Assembly (NCBI GenBank): GCA_017165825.1
Contig: CM029386.1
Coordinates: forward strand, 21,462,425-21,526,424
Source: Hepsetus odoe
Lineage: Eukaryota > Chordata > Actinopteri > Characiformes > Hepsetidae
Direction of reading: 5' to 3'
DNA length: 64,000 bases
How positions within the stretch are numbered: position 1 is the first letter of the stretch; the number at the start of each line of letters is the position of its first letter. Of this stretch, positions 52,027 to 57,722 are shown piece after piece. Made by a program: the position numbers and the translations under genes. The notes under the pieces are model-generated. The model saw only the letters and a list, made by a program, of their open reading frames with translations, had not been told where the DNA came from and made no database searches.

Positions 52027-52130
52027 TTATATTTCAGGTGTATGTTCTGATGGAGAAGATGATTGATTCTCTGTGTGATCTGCTGGATGAAGCTCAGCAA
52101 TGCGAAGATGAGCCACACAGCTCCTACTGA
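31312..52130 (+). CDS. mycbpap: mycbpap gene (MYCBP-associated protein), 18 exons seen
   Basis: This is a gene-level entry. The exons translate to the MYCBP-associated protein family in order: the GEDIQALAIK N-terminal motif, the KPLDYTGPGG and LPHSILGSLDDFKR block, the LLHKPVKDLLMNQ block, LEVVG, a beta-sandwich-like segment (LELKNEGSTAIYYSWNR), VILPGD...THPALLGGASLQV, LHYHHEPVEALKRLWE, LQLWRELCDGLV, a Lys-rich stretch and the C-terminal YTHTLQRQVYVL helix. MYCBPAP binds the MYC-binding protein AMY-1 and is mainly testis/cilia-associated in mammals. The stop is at 52,128-52,130. The exon with the start codon was not found. Exons at 36,457 and 36,706 carry frame lesions, so this may be a decaying gene or have consensus errors. 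All other junctions keep phase. Confidence 0.92.
31437..31620. repeat. (TTATTR)n / trinucleotide-rich tract
   Basis: Runs of ATTATTATT, CATCATCAT and GTTGTTGTT in the intron; low complexity. Confidence 0.85.
31697..31858 (+). repeat. 69-bp minisatellite, ~2 copies
   Basis: The unit starts at GAAGATCTGGAGAACT and contains TCAGGTACAGAGACTGGACT and GAGAGACAACAACACTGTCC; the period is 69 (31,757 to 31,826). The same unit recurs inverted at 34,300-34,530 and direct at 38,145-38,620. Confidence 0.92.
31955..32117 (+). CDS. mycbpap: mycbpap exon b
   Basis: Reads LRTPQPPKGSQRPRVTTCVL, then VRKTRPRDKTRTG and APQKPLDYTG; KPLDY(T/S)G is a family signature. The acceptor is GTATCTCAG and the donor GTAGGA. 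Phase 0 start, one base over at the end. Confidence 0.92.
32263..32369 (+). CDS. mycbpap: mycbpap exon c
   Basis: Reads PGGPRFDAEGKVLPHSILGS followed by LDDFKREMEARGEVE, matching the LPHHILGSLQDFKR block of MYCBPAP. The acceptor is CCTTTTCTAAG and the donor GTGAGC. Confidence 0.93.
32519..32728 (+). mobile_element. SINE family A, near complete
   Basis: A-box-like GTGGTCCAGTGGTAGGATGC, B box GGTTCGAATCCCACC, the body with CCCTGAGCAAGACCCTTAACC and the 3' end TCGCTCTGGATAAGAGCATCTGCTAAATG. It is the best-preserved copy in the window. Confidence 0.88.
32775..33012 (+). mobile_element. SINE family B
   Basis: GCAGTGCTGGTGTAGTG head, diverged B box, body with CAAGGTACCGTCCCCATTAATG and CCCGGGTGCTGGATATGG, and a TAGTCACTTTCACTTTC tail. 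Confidence 0.75.
33167..33341 (+). CDS. mycbpap: mycbpap exon d
   Basis: Reads LVKRIPDVKTHLPEEDGGQK, then an acidic-basic stretch and HALQHWNHHMAERRRQQNFI. Corresponds to the MYCBPAP region ending in the NW..N...R..QQ block. The acceptor is CTCTCTTTCAG and the donor GTGAGT. Confidence 0.87.
33670..34120 (+). mobile_element. 5'-truncated RTE LINE between AT-rich repeats
   Basis: Plus-strand ORF 33,705-34,061 carries the RTE C terminus (RPAMLYGLEAAALMKRPEAE, RWFGHVQRGDEDYIGRRMLK), with one frameshift near the end. The 5' junction is a (TATAA)n run and the 3' end passes into (TAGAA)n. Confidence 0.85.
34300..34530 (-). repeat. 69-bp minisatellite, ~3.3 copies, inverted
   Basis: Reverse complement of the unit at 31,757, four partial-to-complete copies. 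All frames stay open across the array because 69 is a multiple of three. Confidence 0.93.
34956..34987. repeat. (GT)n microsatellite
   Basis: An uninterrupted GT run of ~15 units inside the intron of mycbpap. Confidence 0.95.
35824..35939 (+). CDS. mycbpap: mycbpap exon e
   Basis: Reads LLHKPVKDLLMNQSNTFREI and then QEQRELISRGLPALHHGH, matching MYCBPAP 'KPVSELLM...RRIQEERELI'. The acceptor is GTGGTGTTTCAG. The donor is uncertain; GT at 35,940 keeps frame with the next exon. Confidence 0.9.
36395..36452. repeat. (GT)n tract at splice acceptor
   Basis: About 29 GT units run directly into the acceptor TTAG of the next exon, replacing a pyrimidine tract. Confidence 0.95.
36457..36603 (+). pseudogene. 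mycbpap: mycbpap exon f, frame-broken
   Basis: The exon starts in frame as GLCGQEFWS (family: VGSEFWS). The clear continuation, GIIATLTQTERGNPQPITHI then TQPPSTRLES, lies one frame back, so one base is missing near 36,485. In that second frame a TAG occurs around 36,502-36,504, where relatives have GDEL. Either real decay or consensus error in GG/GGG runs. The donor is GTACAC. Confidence 0.8.
36706..36819 (+). CDS. mycbpap: mycbpap exon g
   Basis: Reads RAWSRSEHLRHLQHELRDIL followed by TELDFNQP, matching MYCBPAP 'RKELQRIMEELDFSQQ'. Its phase fits the next exon but not the productive frame of exon f, so another shift is needed near its start. The acceptor is TTTTTGTGTAG and the donor GTGAGA. 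Confidence 0.82.
36858..37135 (-). mobile_element. SINE family B, near complete
   Basis: The minus strand begins GGGCAGCGGTGGCCTAGCGGTTAG, has the B-box GGGTTCAAACCCC and ends in GTCACTTTCAC. It is flanked at its 3' end by an (AC)n tract. Confidence 0.85.
37136..38144. other. Intron stretch with dispersed-repeat arm
   Basis: No exon recognised. 37,875-37,898 is (GATA)n. 37,955-38,150 carries the arm of the unnamed repeat (CAAGGTTCTAGATAAAGTGG, CACCTGATCATCTGGAATCATC, GTTCAGACGTAGATCACTG) that leads into the 69-bp array. Confidence 0.6.
38145..38625 (+). repeat. 69-bp minisatellite, ~7 copies with many single-base losses
   Basis: Same unit as 31,757, but most copies in 38,145-38,450 lack single bases in GG or CC pairs (ACTGACTGAA for ACTGGACTGAA, ATCTGAGAACTG for ATCTGGAGAACTG). 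The last two copies are clean. Confidence 0.92.
38850..38985. repeat. (CT)n tract
   Basis: CT runs interspersed with ATCACTCTTT. Confidence 0.95.
38990..39226 (-). mobile_element. SINE family B with internal (AC)n
   Basis: The minus strand carries the head (ACAGCGGTGACCTAGTGCTTAGGG), the body with GGTACCATCCCCATCAC and the tail; an AC run (39,058-39,084) interrupts it. Confidence 0.75.
39485..39900. repeat. 41-bp minisatellite, ~10 copies
   Basis: The unit reads CATCTGGAGAGCAGCACACTGAGTGATAGATGGAGAGGGAA; 39,724 to 39,765 gives a 41-bp period. Copies on the left are shorter and more diverged. Confidence 0.93.
40259..40395 (+). CDS. mycbpap: mycbpap exon h
   Basis: Reads EMEGLEVVGSCRPLVLPGAP, then an acidic run ending HKEN. 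LEVVG is a family motif. The acceptor is TTCCCTGTCAG. Using GT at 40,396 as donor (GTAGCT) joins to AG|A at 40,492 without stop, giving a 96-base intron; reading through would give stops. Confidence 0.82.
40492..40600 (+). CDS. mycbpap: mycbpap exon i
   Basis: Reads DPLALYDDVMLDVELLPALR and then ICGELARWTGSATSRQ, like MYCBPAP 'GPSLLFCGKPACWIRG'. The donor lies at the start of a (GT)12 run (40,601-40,624). Confidence 0.82.
40945..41345. mobile_element. Head-to-head pair of RTE LINE fragments
   Basis: Bases 40,945-41,140 are RTE tail in plus orientation (GAGACCAGCTAGGTTATACGGG ... GTGCAGAGGAGAGACGAGGAG). Bases 41,145-41,345 are the overlapping part of the same tail in minus orientation (CACCACCTATAAACC ... 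GATATAATCCTCGTCTCTCC). They meet at about 41,142. Confidence 0.85.
41417..41609 (+). CDS. mycbpap: mycbpap exon j (beta-sandwich segment)
   Basis: Reads GEVGVSVRLMLETAVGESMC, SHLELKNEGSTAIYYSWNRL and HTQHFYFNTDT. This matches the MYCBPAP 'LTVVNNGTVAIWYDW...RFYFDNREG' segment, an immunoglobulin-like fold resembling ASH/MSP domains (fold inferred). The acceptor follows a (GT)n run (..GTGGTGCAG); the donor is GTACAC. Confidence 0.92.
41610..42789. other. Intron without recognised features
   Basis: AT-rich, no coding similarity seen. Confidence 0.4.
42790..42870. repeat. (CT)n tract upstream of exon k
   Basis: Long CT run acting as an extended polypyrimidine tract for the acceptor at 42,878-42,879. 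Confidence 0.95.
42880..43067 (+). CDS. mycbpap: mycbpap exon k
   Basis: Reads VILPGDREQIQVTFKSVSPG, then THPALLGGASLQVTLKGVAL, ending RAAIQ; near-identical to MYCBPAP 'GVILPGE...FRTHPTLLGGAILQVNLHAVSL'. Completes the beta-sandwich. The acceptor is CTATTCCTAAG and the donor GTGTGT. Confidence 0.95.
43333..43479 (+). CDS. mycbpap: mycbpap exon l
   Basis: Reads MELERREAVSVCRSLVFELI and then RNIHTPERPSSPAELYTTEE, like MYCBPAP 'LTPERTPSPVDAYLTEED'. The acceptor is GTGTTTTAG and the donor GTAGGT. Phase 0 to 0. Confidence 0.93.
43530..43655 (+). mobile_element. SINE family A fragment
   Basis: GCAAGACCCTTCACCCCACTTTGCTCC and GTCGCTCTGGATAAGATTGG match the family A body and 3' end with a central deletion. 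Confidence 0.6.
43850..44340. repeat. 33-bp minisatellite
   Basis: Repeats of TTTACACTTTACTATTCATAAATAGGTCCCTAC, about ten copies, decaying to the left. Confidence 0.92.
44512..44516. repeat. Target site duplication CTCAC (left)
   Basis: CTCAC directly precedes TGTAACGG here and directly follows CCGTGACA at 46,578-46,582. Confidence 0.8.
44513..46234 (-). pseudogene. Fusion ORF: unknown N part + 13-aa repeats + ASPM-like IQ motifs
   Basis: One frame of 574 codons with two internal stops (TAA at 45,410-45,412 and TGA at 45,026-45,028). Codons 1-~100 (MSRQYLDVASQECEQERVLR...) are charged and unrecognised. Then come Pro/Arg repeats (RDPPAEKAP / RDPPAEEAP) and ~4.5 copies of a 13-residue repeat (VKNSACAANGGIT). 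The second half holds about eight IQ-type motifs (TIQAQVRKHLSRK, VLQAAFRGMKTRQ, TIQCAYRAHCART, FLQACFRGQRVRR, LIQAAFRRHREVV, IIQRHYRSYSKGK) with the alternating spacing seen in ASPM, a calmodulin-binding spindle-pole protein. The C terminus is encoded by LTR sequence. The link to ASPM is from motif pattern. Confidence 0.75.
45505..45690 (-). repeat. 39-bp coding minisatellite inside the fusion ORF
   Basis: CCATTAGCTGCGCAGGCAGAATTCTTTACCGTAATGCCT repeats 4-5 times in frame. Confidence 0.93.
46239..46577 (-). repeat. Full LTR of the IQ-carrying element
   Basis: In minus orientation it starts TGTCACGGATGAGGTG and ends CCACCGTTACA. It contains GCACACCTGAGCC and its near-inverse AGGCACACCTGTGCC, a TTAAATAGTC TATA-like stretch and CAAAACAAAACAAAACC. 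A degraded relative lies at 53,222-53,350. Confidence 0.82.
46578..46582. repeat. Target site duplication CTCAC (right)
   Basis: Matches 44,512-44,516. Confidence 0.8.
46583..47819. other. Intron stretch
   Basis: Holds an (AC)n/(CT)n block at 46,966-47,045. Otherwise nothing recognised up to the acceptor ACTTCTCCAG. Confidence 0.45.
47820..47969 (+). CDS. mycbpap: mycbpap exon m
   Basis: Reads LHYHHEPVEALKRLWEKLHR and then IPAWDLSMDRLRE, matching MYCBPAP 'PLHYEHQVVQSLHQLWRQY' and 'LEWNLCLEDFRKA'. The acceptor is CTTCTCCAG and the donor GTGCTT. Phase 0 to 0. Confidence 0.94.
47995..48185 (-). mobile_element. SINE family A, inverted
   Basis: GAGTGGATATTTC..., CAACTTGGGGTTAAGGGTTTTGCTCAG and GGATTCGAACCTGCGACC match family A on the minus strand; the tail is TTTACATTTAGCATACACTC. 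Confidence 0.8.
48280..48840. repeat. (CCAT)n compound array with GAACCTCCACAATTATCCAT spacers
   Basis: Blocks of CATC/CCAT units alternate with ATGAACCTCCACAATTATCC every 40-60 bases, about 12 blocks. Confidence 0.94.
48918..48940. repeat. (TA)n microsatellite
   Basis: About eleven AT units. Confidence 0.95.
49127..49272 (+). CDS. mycbpap: mycbpap exon n
   Basis: Reads VVLSAPEEDSDSQKAGLSKE, then EALNQYNSLILQLHQSQPPS and ends LTQHCIG, matching MYCBPAP 'VMVLPDE...LMRLNKAALELCQKPRPLQ'. The acceptor is TGTCCACTAG and the donor GTCAGA. Confidence 0.92.
49479..49582 (+). CDS. mycbpap: mycbpap exon o
   Basis: Reads LQLWRELCDGLVSESLRIRY and then TLGLPDNWGEDQGS, matching MYCBPAP 'LQLWRDVIDSLVGHSMWLRSVLGLP'. 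The acceptor AG comes straight after a (GT)n run (49,428-49,476). The donor is GTGAGT. Confidence 0.95.
50510..50800. repeat. (GAT)n compound array
   Basis: GATGATGATG runs with interspersed GGTTATGTTGGAGATGATGG units of 36-45 bp. Confidence 0.93.
50864..50970 (+). CDS. mycbpap: mycbpap exon p (Lys-rich)
   Basis: Reads GTTKKERMEKKGGNGKEKEE and then KKGLARPAVKDRAAE, matching the Lys-rich MYCBPAP stretch before the C-terminal helix. The acceptor is GACTCTTCAG and the donor GTGTGT. Confidence 0.88.
51080..51375. repeat. 18-bp minisatellite
   Basis: Repeats of CTTCAGACTAAAACTAAC with variants CTTCAGTCTGCAACTAAC, about 15 copies. Confidence 0.93.
51533..51688 (+). CDS. mycbpap: mycbpap exon q
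   Basis: Reads EHGLKKKDKEGKKVLKGFKD, then SSSDITSPERDTIQTQLQHI and YTHTLQRQ, like MYCBPAP 'TPDIILSSQE...KYTQSLHSEV'. The acceptor AG follows a GT run (51,512-51,530); the donor is GTAATC. Confidence 0.92.
52038..52130 (+). CDS. mycbpap: mycbpap last coding exon
   Basis: Reads VYVLMEKMIDSLCDLLDEAQ, then QCEDEPHSSY and stop TGA (52,128-52,130), matching the C-terminal MYCBPAP helix. The acceptor is TATATTTCAG. The stop codon lies in the first unit of the 15-bp minisatellite that follows. Confidence 0.93.
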   Translation: MYVLMEKMIDSLCDLLDEAQQCEDEPHSSY

Positions 52131-52760
52131 AATGAATCCTACTGATATTAATCCTACTGAAACGAATCCTATTGAAATGAATCCTACTGATATTAATCCT
52201 ACTGAAATGAATCCTACTGATATTAATCCTACTGAAATGAATCCTACTGATATTAATCCTACTGAAATGAATCATCCTGAAATGAATCATACTGAAACGA
52301 ATCCTTCTGATATGAATCCTACTGAAACAGATCCTACTGAAATGAATCCTACTGATATGAATCCTACTGAAACAGATCCTACTGAAACAAATCCTTCTGA
52401 TATGAATCCTACTGATATTAATCCTACTGAAATGAATCCTACTGAAATAGATCGTACTGATATTAATCCTACTGGAACAGATCCTACTGAAATGAATCCT
52501 ACGGATATAAATCCTACTGATATGAATCCTACTGATATTAATCCTACTGAAATGAATCCTACGGATATAAAACCTACTGAAACAGATCCTACTGATATTA
52601 TTCCTACTGAAACAGATCCTACTGATATTATTCCTACTTAAACAAATTACTTCAAAATGAATTCTATTGAAATGAATCATACAGAAAAGGATCCTAATGA
52701 CATGAATCCCATTGAATTGAATCTTACTGAAATAAATCCTGCTGACTGAATCTTACTGAA
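52122..52760. repeat. 15-bp minisatellite from the mycbpap stop codon onward
   Basis: Units of CCTACTGAAATGAAT with variants (CCTACTGATATTAAT, CCTACTGAAACAGAT), about 40 copies, decaying at the right end. It would form most of the mycbpap 3' UTR. Confidence 0.95.
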
Positions 52761-52961
52761 ACAATTCCCAGTTAAAGGAATCCTGCTGAAACAGATTTTA
52801 CTGAAACAGTAATCCGCCGCTGTATTGCGCTTCACATTTTGCATCCCCGGCTATTCGCAGATTTTTAAAAGGGACAGAACAAAATCTTTTGCGAATTTCA
52901 CTGGTACATTGATGCATTCGCAAAGCCAGTGATGTGTTGTTGTTATGGATTTTCATGTTGA

Positions 52962-52967
52962 AATAAA
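52962..52967 (+). terminator. Candidate mycbpap polyadenylation signal
   Basis: AATAAA, 832 bases after the stop codon and the first good hexamer on the plus strand beyond the minisatellite. No transcript evidence. Confidence 0.4.
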
Positions 52968-53221
52968 ATCATTTATTAATAGAACTAGAATTTATGAATT
53001 ATGAAATATTAAAATGAAGTAAGATATTAATGATATATGATCTACTGTATCATATTTACTAAAGCAACAAAGAACACGTAGCATTGTTTCCAAAAACCCA
53101 ATGCAAGGGTGCCAAATAATATATGGCTGGAAGAACGACTCTGGCCAATCAGAATGGCGTAACGTATAAAAAAAATAACGTATAAAAGATAACAGAAATA
53201 AACACAGAGGTAAGCACACAG

Positions 53222-53350
53222 AATGACCAGTGCCCTGCTCTGATTCACTGGGGCTTATAACGCATATCCCCGATGAGGCACACCAGGCACCCAATGCCCA
53301 GGTGTGCACAATCAGAGCAGGGTGCCCTCTACTGGCACAGAATCATTACA
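53222..53350 (-). mobile_element. Degraded LTR fragment related to 46,239-46,577
   Basis: Shares the order GCTCTGATTCACTGGGGCTTATAA, CCCCGATGAGGCACACC, AGGTGTGCACAATCAGAGCAGGGTGCCCTCT with the LTR at 46,440-46,550, at lower identity. Confidence 0.65.
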
Positions 53351-53957
53351 CCTTACCAACCTTACCAACCTCACCAGCCTCACCAAACTCACCAACCTTA
53401 CCAACCTTACCAAACTCGCTAACCTCACCAACCTTACCATCTTCACCAACCTTACCAAACTCGCTAACCTTACCAACCTTACCATCTTCACCAACCTTAC
53501 CAACCTTACCAACCTCACCAACCTTACCATCTTCACCAACCTTACCAACCTTACCAACCTCACCAACCTTACCATCTTCACCAACCTTACCAACCTCACC
53601 AACCTTACCATCTTCACCAACCTTACCAACCTTACCAAACTCGCTAACCTCACCAACCTTACCATCTTCACCAACCTTACCAACCTTACCAAACTCGCTA
53701 ACCTTACCAACCTTACCATCTTCACCAACCTCACCAACCTTACCAACCTTACCAAACCTCACTAACCTCACCAAACTTACCAACCTTACAAACCTCACCA
53801 AACTCGCTAACCTCACCAAACTTACCAACCTTACAAACCTCACCAACCTCAACAACCTTACAAACATCACCAACCTTACCATCTTCACCAACCTCACCAA
53901 ATTTACCAACCTTACAAACATCTCCAACCTCATCAAGCTTACCAACCTTACCATCTA
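53346..53957. repeat. 9-bp minisatellite (ACCAACCTT)n
   Basis: About 68 units with higher-order blocks such as ACCATCTTC and AAACTCGCTAACC every 60-100 bases. It stays open in several frames on both strands purely because of the repeat. Confidence 0.95.
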
Positions 53958-54333
53958 AAGAAAGTTCTTCTCATTCTCCAGTGTTTCTTCAGCTGTTTGT
54001 GTTTGTGGCTTTTTTTGAGCTCAGAATGAAACTGATACTAAACAAAACAAATAAAAAATAAACACAACAAATAAACAAAAACAAATAAGCAACAATAAAC
54101 TAATCCCAAATGTGCATCCAGATGACTCTTTACTTTTCATCTCTCTCTTTCTCCTTCTCTCTCTTTCCCACTTTTCTCCTTCTATCTGCCTTTTCTTTCT
54201 CTCTCTTTCTCTGCTTTTATCCCTTCTCTCTCTCTCTCCATATCTCTCCCTTCTCTCTTTCATTCTTTTCTCGTTCTTTTTCTTTTTTTATCTCTCTTTC
54301 TCCCACTGTCTCCCTTCTCTCATTTTTCTGTTT

Positions 54334-54388
<55 letters not shown>

Positions 54389-54575
54389 CATTAACCCTCT
54401 TGTCTTTACCTTAATCGCATTTTTCTTTCTTTTCTTTCTTGTCTTTTTGTCTCCTTTCATTTTCTCTCCCTCAGCCTCCCTCCCTTTTCTTTTTTTATTC
54501 ACTGCCCCCCCCCTCTCTCTCTCTCTCTCCTCCTACACACTGTGTGAGTGAGTGAGTGTGTGAGTGTGTATCTCC

Positions 54576-54615
<40 letters not shown>

Positions 54616-54660
54616 GCTGTGCTGCTGCTTCATTAGCCCACAGCCTCTCTCTCTCTCCTG
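53958..54660. repeat. Pyrimidine-rich and (TTTC)n/(GT)n block
   Basis: CT-rich sequence 54,135-54,330, (TTTC)n 54,330-54,388, CCCCCCCTCTCTCT 54,506-54,530 and (GT)n 54,578-54,612. Confidence 0.93.
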
Positions 54661-54663
54661 CAG

Positions 54664-54729
54664 CATCGACGTGAGGGAGAGAGCGAAGCGGGAGAGAGGG
54701 AGAGAGGGATAGAGGGATAGAGGATGGAG
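54664..54729 (+). other. Possible non-coding first/UTR exon
   Basis: Purine-rich sequence between an acceptor-like CTCTCTCCTGCAG and a donor-like ATGGAG|GTAAGA. All three frames contain stops before ATGGAG, so if real it would be a 5' UTR exon ending in a start codon. Very weak evidence. Confidence 0.15.
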
Positions 54730-54911
54730 GTAAGAAAAGGCTGCATTTACCTGCACTGCTAATGCTAACACTGCCATGTTAATTCATGTGTGAACATCTG
54801 GAACGCACCATGTGATCTCACTCCAGCGCCGCCTTTCAGCTTCATCTGCTGCAGGGACCTTGTCCTGTCCCTCAGGACTCAGATTTACAGCTTAAACCAG
54901 CCTCATCCTCT

Positions 54912-54913
54912 GT

Positions 54914-54950
<37 letters not shown>

Positions 54951-54960
54951 TGTGTGAGTG

Positions 54961-55004
<44 letters not shown>

Positions 55005-55012
55005 TGTGTGTG
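54912..55012. repeat. (GT)n microsatellite
   Basis: GT run with GA interruptions; a second run is at 55,214-55,248. Confidence 0.95.
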
Positions 55013-55211
55013 AAAGCTACACCCCATGTGAGAACTGCAGCTTTATGAACATCTTCTGGAGCCTTATGGGATGTTTATTCTTCTTGTATTCATTATTATT
55101 ATTGTTGTTGTTGTTATTTATTACAGTAAACATCAGTTTGTCTGACATCACGCTACCATCGACCCACCAGGGCTGATAGGGGGATTCCACTAAGCCTCTC
55201 ACTAGCCACAA

Positions 55212-55249
<38 letters not shown>

Positions 55250-55251
<2 letters not shown>

Positions 55252-56520
55252 GTAATAGATTCGTATAGCCCACAAATTAGCATGACGCCTACTGCAGACC
55301 TTCATCCCACCCTGTCCTCCTGTCGTGTGTTCAGTATCTGTAATACACGTGTGTATGTGGTTTCTGAGTATGGACGACTCACTGCTGACTGGAAACTTGG
55401 ACTGAAGTATATAAACATGACAGGAGACAACAATGTCCTACTCTTTGTCAGCTGTGTTTGGAGTTAGACGCGTTAAGAATTTTTAACTACTAACTTTTAT
55501 CTTGTTCCTAAGCCTTACTAACTAATAACCAGATTAATAATCTTGTTCACACACATTACTAAGTTATGATCCACATTATTTTTTTGATTTAGGAAGGTCA
55601 CCAGTAGGTCTCCGTGCTGTTTACAGTGCGTCTTGCTGATATTTTTTATGGTTGTCGTTATTGCGGCTGCAGCAGGGGAGGACAGCTCCATTGGAACGGA
55701 AAATGAGTTGTCACTGAGCTGCTCAGTTATGAGTGTTTTATGAACTGCTCAGACCCACCGGTTTCATCACACCGGTTCAGTCCCGCTGAATCATGTGCAT
55801 TGTGGGGACACGCCAACCCACTGCAGTGCTCTGACTCTCCAGGAACCGGAGCCGGCGCCTCCTGCTCCAGAGTGATAAAACCTTAAAAAAGTTCTCCCAA
55901 AGGTGAGCAGCGCTGAGGAGCAGAGTGCATGAGTGGTCACTCGTTACTCACTCCCACCATGACTCAACATGAACGGCTATTTCTGGAGCATTACACACAC
56001 ACACACATACACACAGCCTTCACGAGCATGCTCCAGTTTGCTTGCTCATTTTTCTCCTGACAGCAGACTGAGAACGTTTGGTGTGAATTCACTGTGTGTT
56101 TTCTCTCGCTGTGGGCGGTGGAGCTCCAAACACTCACCCGAACCCAAGAGAACCAGACGGTTAATAGCAGATTCTGGGCATCGAGTCATTTTCAGGCATC
56201 CACCTGTTTCATCATTTCCTGTCTTTACTCTTTCTCCCTACTTTTTGTGACTTAAATGTCCAGTCTTCAATGATGGAGTCACTCGTTCTGTCGCATACAT
56301 GCTCTGCGGGCAAGTTATGGGATTATTCATCAGACTTTTCTGTGTACTTTTCTTGCTTCAGGAATATGTTGTTTAAAATGCTGTACTTTTTAAAAATGTG
56401 CTCGTCTTGGATCATTGTCTCCCAGGTGACTTCACCGACCAGATCAGTGTGAAGTTTTATTTTAGTTTCTGGTTGGCTGGGGAGGGTTTGGGATTGGATA
56501 AGCTCTTTCACAATTACATT
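55250..56520. other. Intergenic stretch
   Basis: No coding sequence recognised on either strand. Confidence 0.4.
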
Positions 56521-56524
56521 AGTG

Positions 56525-56705
56525 TTAATGGTAGGATACTCGCTTATGGATCAAGACGTTGCAGGTTCGAATCCCACTTTCAGCTCTACCACCATTAAGA
56601 TCATGAGTAAAACCCTGAACCCCAAGTTGCTCCAGGGGGACTGTCCCTGTTATCAGGAATGGGAAGTCTCTCTGGATAAGAGTGTCTGCTAAACGTCGTT
56701 AATGT
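56525..56705 (+). mobile_element. SINE family A, diverged
   Basis: GGTAGGATACTCGCTTATGG, B box GGTTCGAATCCCAC, CCCTGAACCCCAAGTTGCTCCAGG and the 3' end TCTCTCTGGATAAGAGTGTCTGCTAAACG. Confidence 0.8.
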
Positions 56706-57423
56706 CCACAAGGGGGAGCTCAAATCACTGTTGTATGGATCACTGAAAGGGAGGAAACCCAAGCTTTAAAAACTAAACTTTTGTTGTTTAGGGGGGCTGG
56801 GTGGTTTGAGCTGCCTCTTAAGAGTGAGATGGTCCAGGGTTGGATTCTCAGTCTGGGTTTTTCAGTGTGAAGACATGGATGTGAGGACAAATGGGGAGAT
56901 CTTCCTACTTGCCTCTGCAGAGCTGAAATTCACGCTCCGTCTCTCTCTTTCTCTTTCTCATCCTCCCTTGTCTTTAGAGACTGGGAGCAGGGAAACGTCT
57001 GCAGTCAGCATCTCTGCATTGACTTTCTCTCTCTGAACTGTGTGTGTGTGTGTGTGTCTTGCAGTACAGAGAAGATACACTAGGTCACATGTGCACCTCA
57101 GTGCAGGGTCTTGTCTTTGTTCACGATGCTCTTGGACGTTCACTTCACTGGGAAATCTCAGACGTCTCCCTGTTCCCTCTCTAGTGTGCACTACGAAGGT
57201 CATTAATTAGAGACTTCTGCAGGCATGCAGCGTTTTTACACATCCGATTAAAAGTCATTTATATTCAGATTGAGCCGCAGGGCTTCCTCACTGAGAACAC
57301 CACGTGGATATAGATACCAAAGCTTCCCGACTGATGCAGTGAACTGTATAAACAGTAGAGACACAGTGAGGACCTGTCTTCTCAGTGGATGCTGTACCAC
57401 CGTGCGACATGTTAAGATGCCCC

Positions 57424-57722
57424 AGACCAGGGTTCACCAAGCTTTTTGAAACTGAGAGCTACTTCACAGGTACTGAGTACATACGTAGGGCTACCAGTTA
57501 CCTAAACTTATCTAAACTTCATGTATAATAAACATGTTTTAAAGGCTTTTTTTTAAGATATTGTTATTTTCAAATCTGTAGAAATGCAATTGTGATTAAA
57601 GAAGAATAACAACAGGATAAAATTCAGTTTTAGATGCTGCTCACTGGTGAGCTGTGGGCGATTCATGTGGTCCTTCGGGGCATCCTGGTGCCTGCGGGCA
57701 CCATGTTGGTGACCCCTGCTCT
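57424..57722. mobile_element. Short element with 17-bp terminal inverted repeats
   Basis: The left end AGACCAGGGTTCACCAA (57,424-57,440) is inverted at 57,706-57,722 with two mismatches. The interior is AT-rich and non-coding. The ends resemble non-autonomous hAT-type elements; a target duplication is not clear. Confidence 0.5.

Noticed and set aside
53230..53958. Open frames of 150-240 codons on both strands
   Set aside because: They come from the 9-bp minisatellite, which has no stop in several frames; no start context or similarity.
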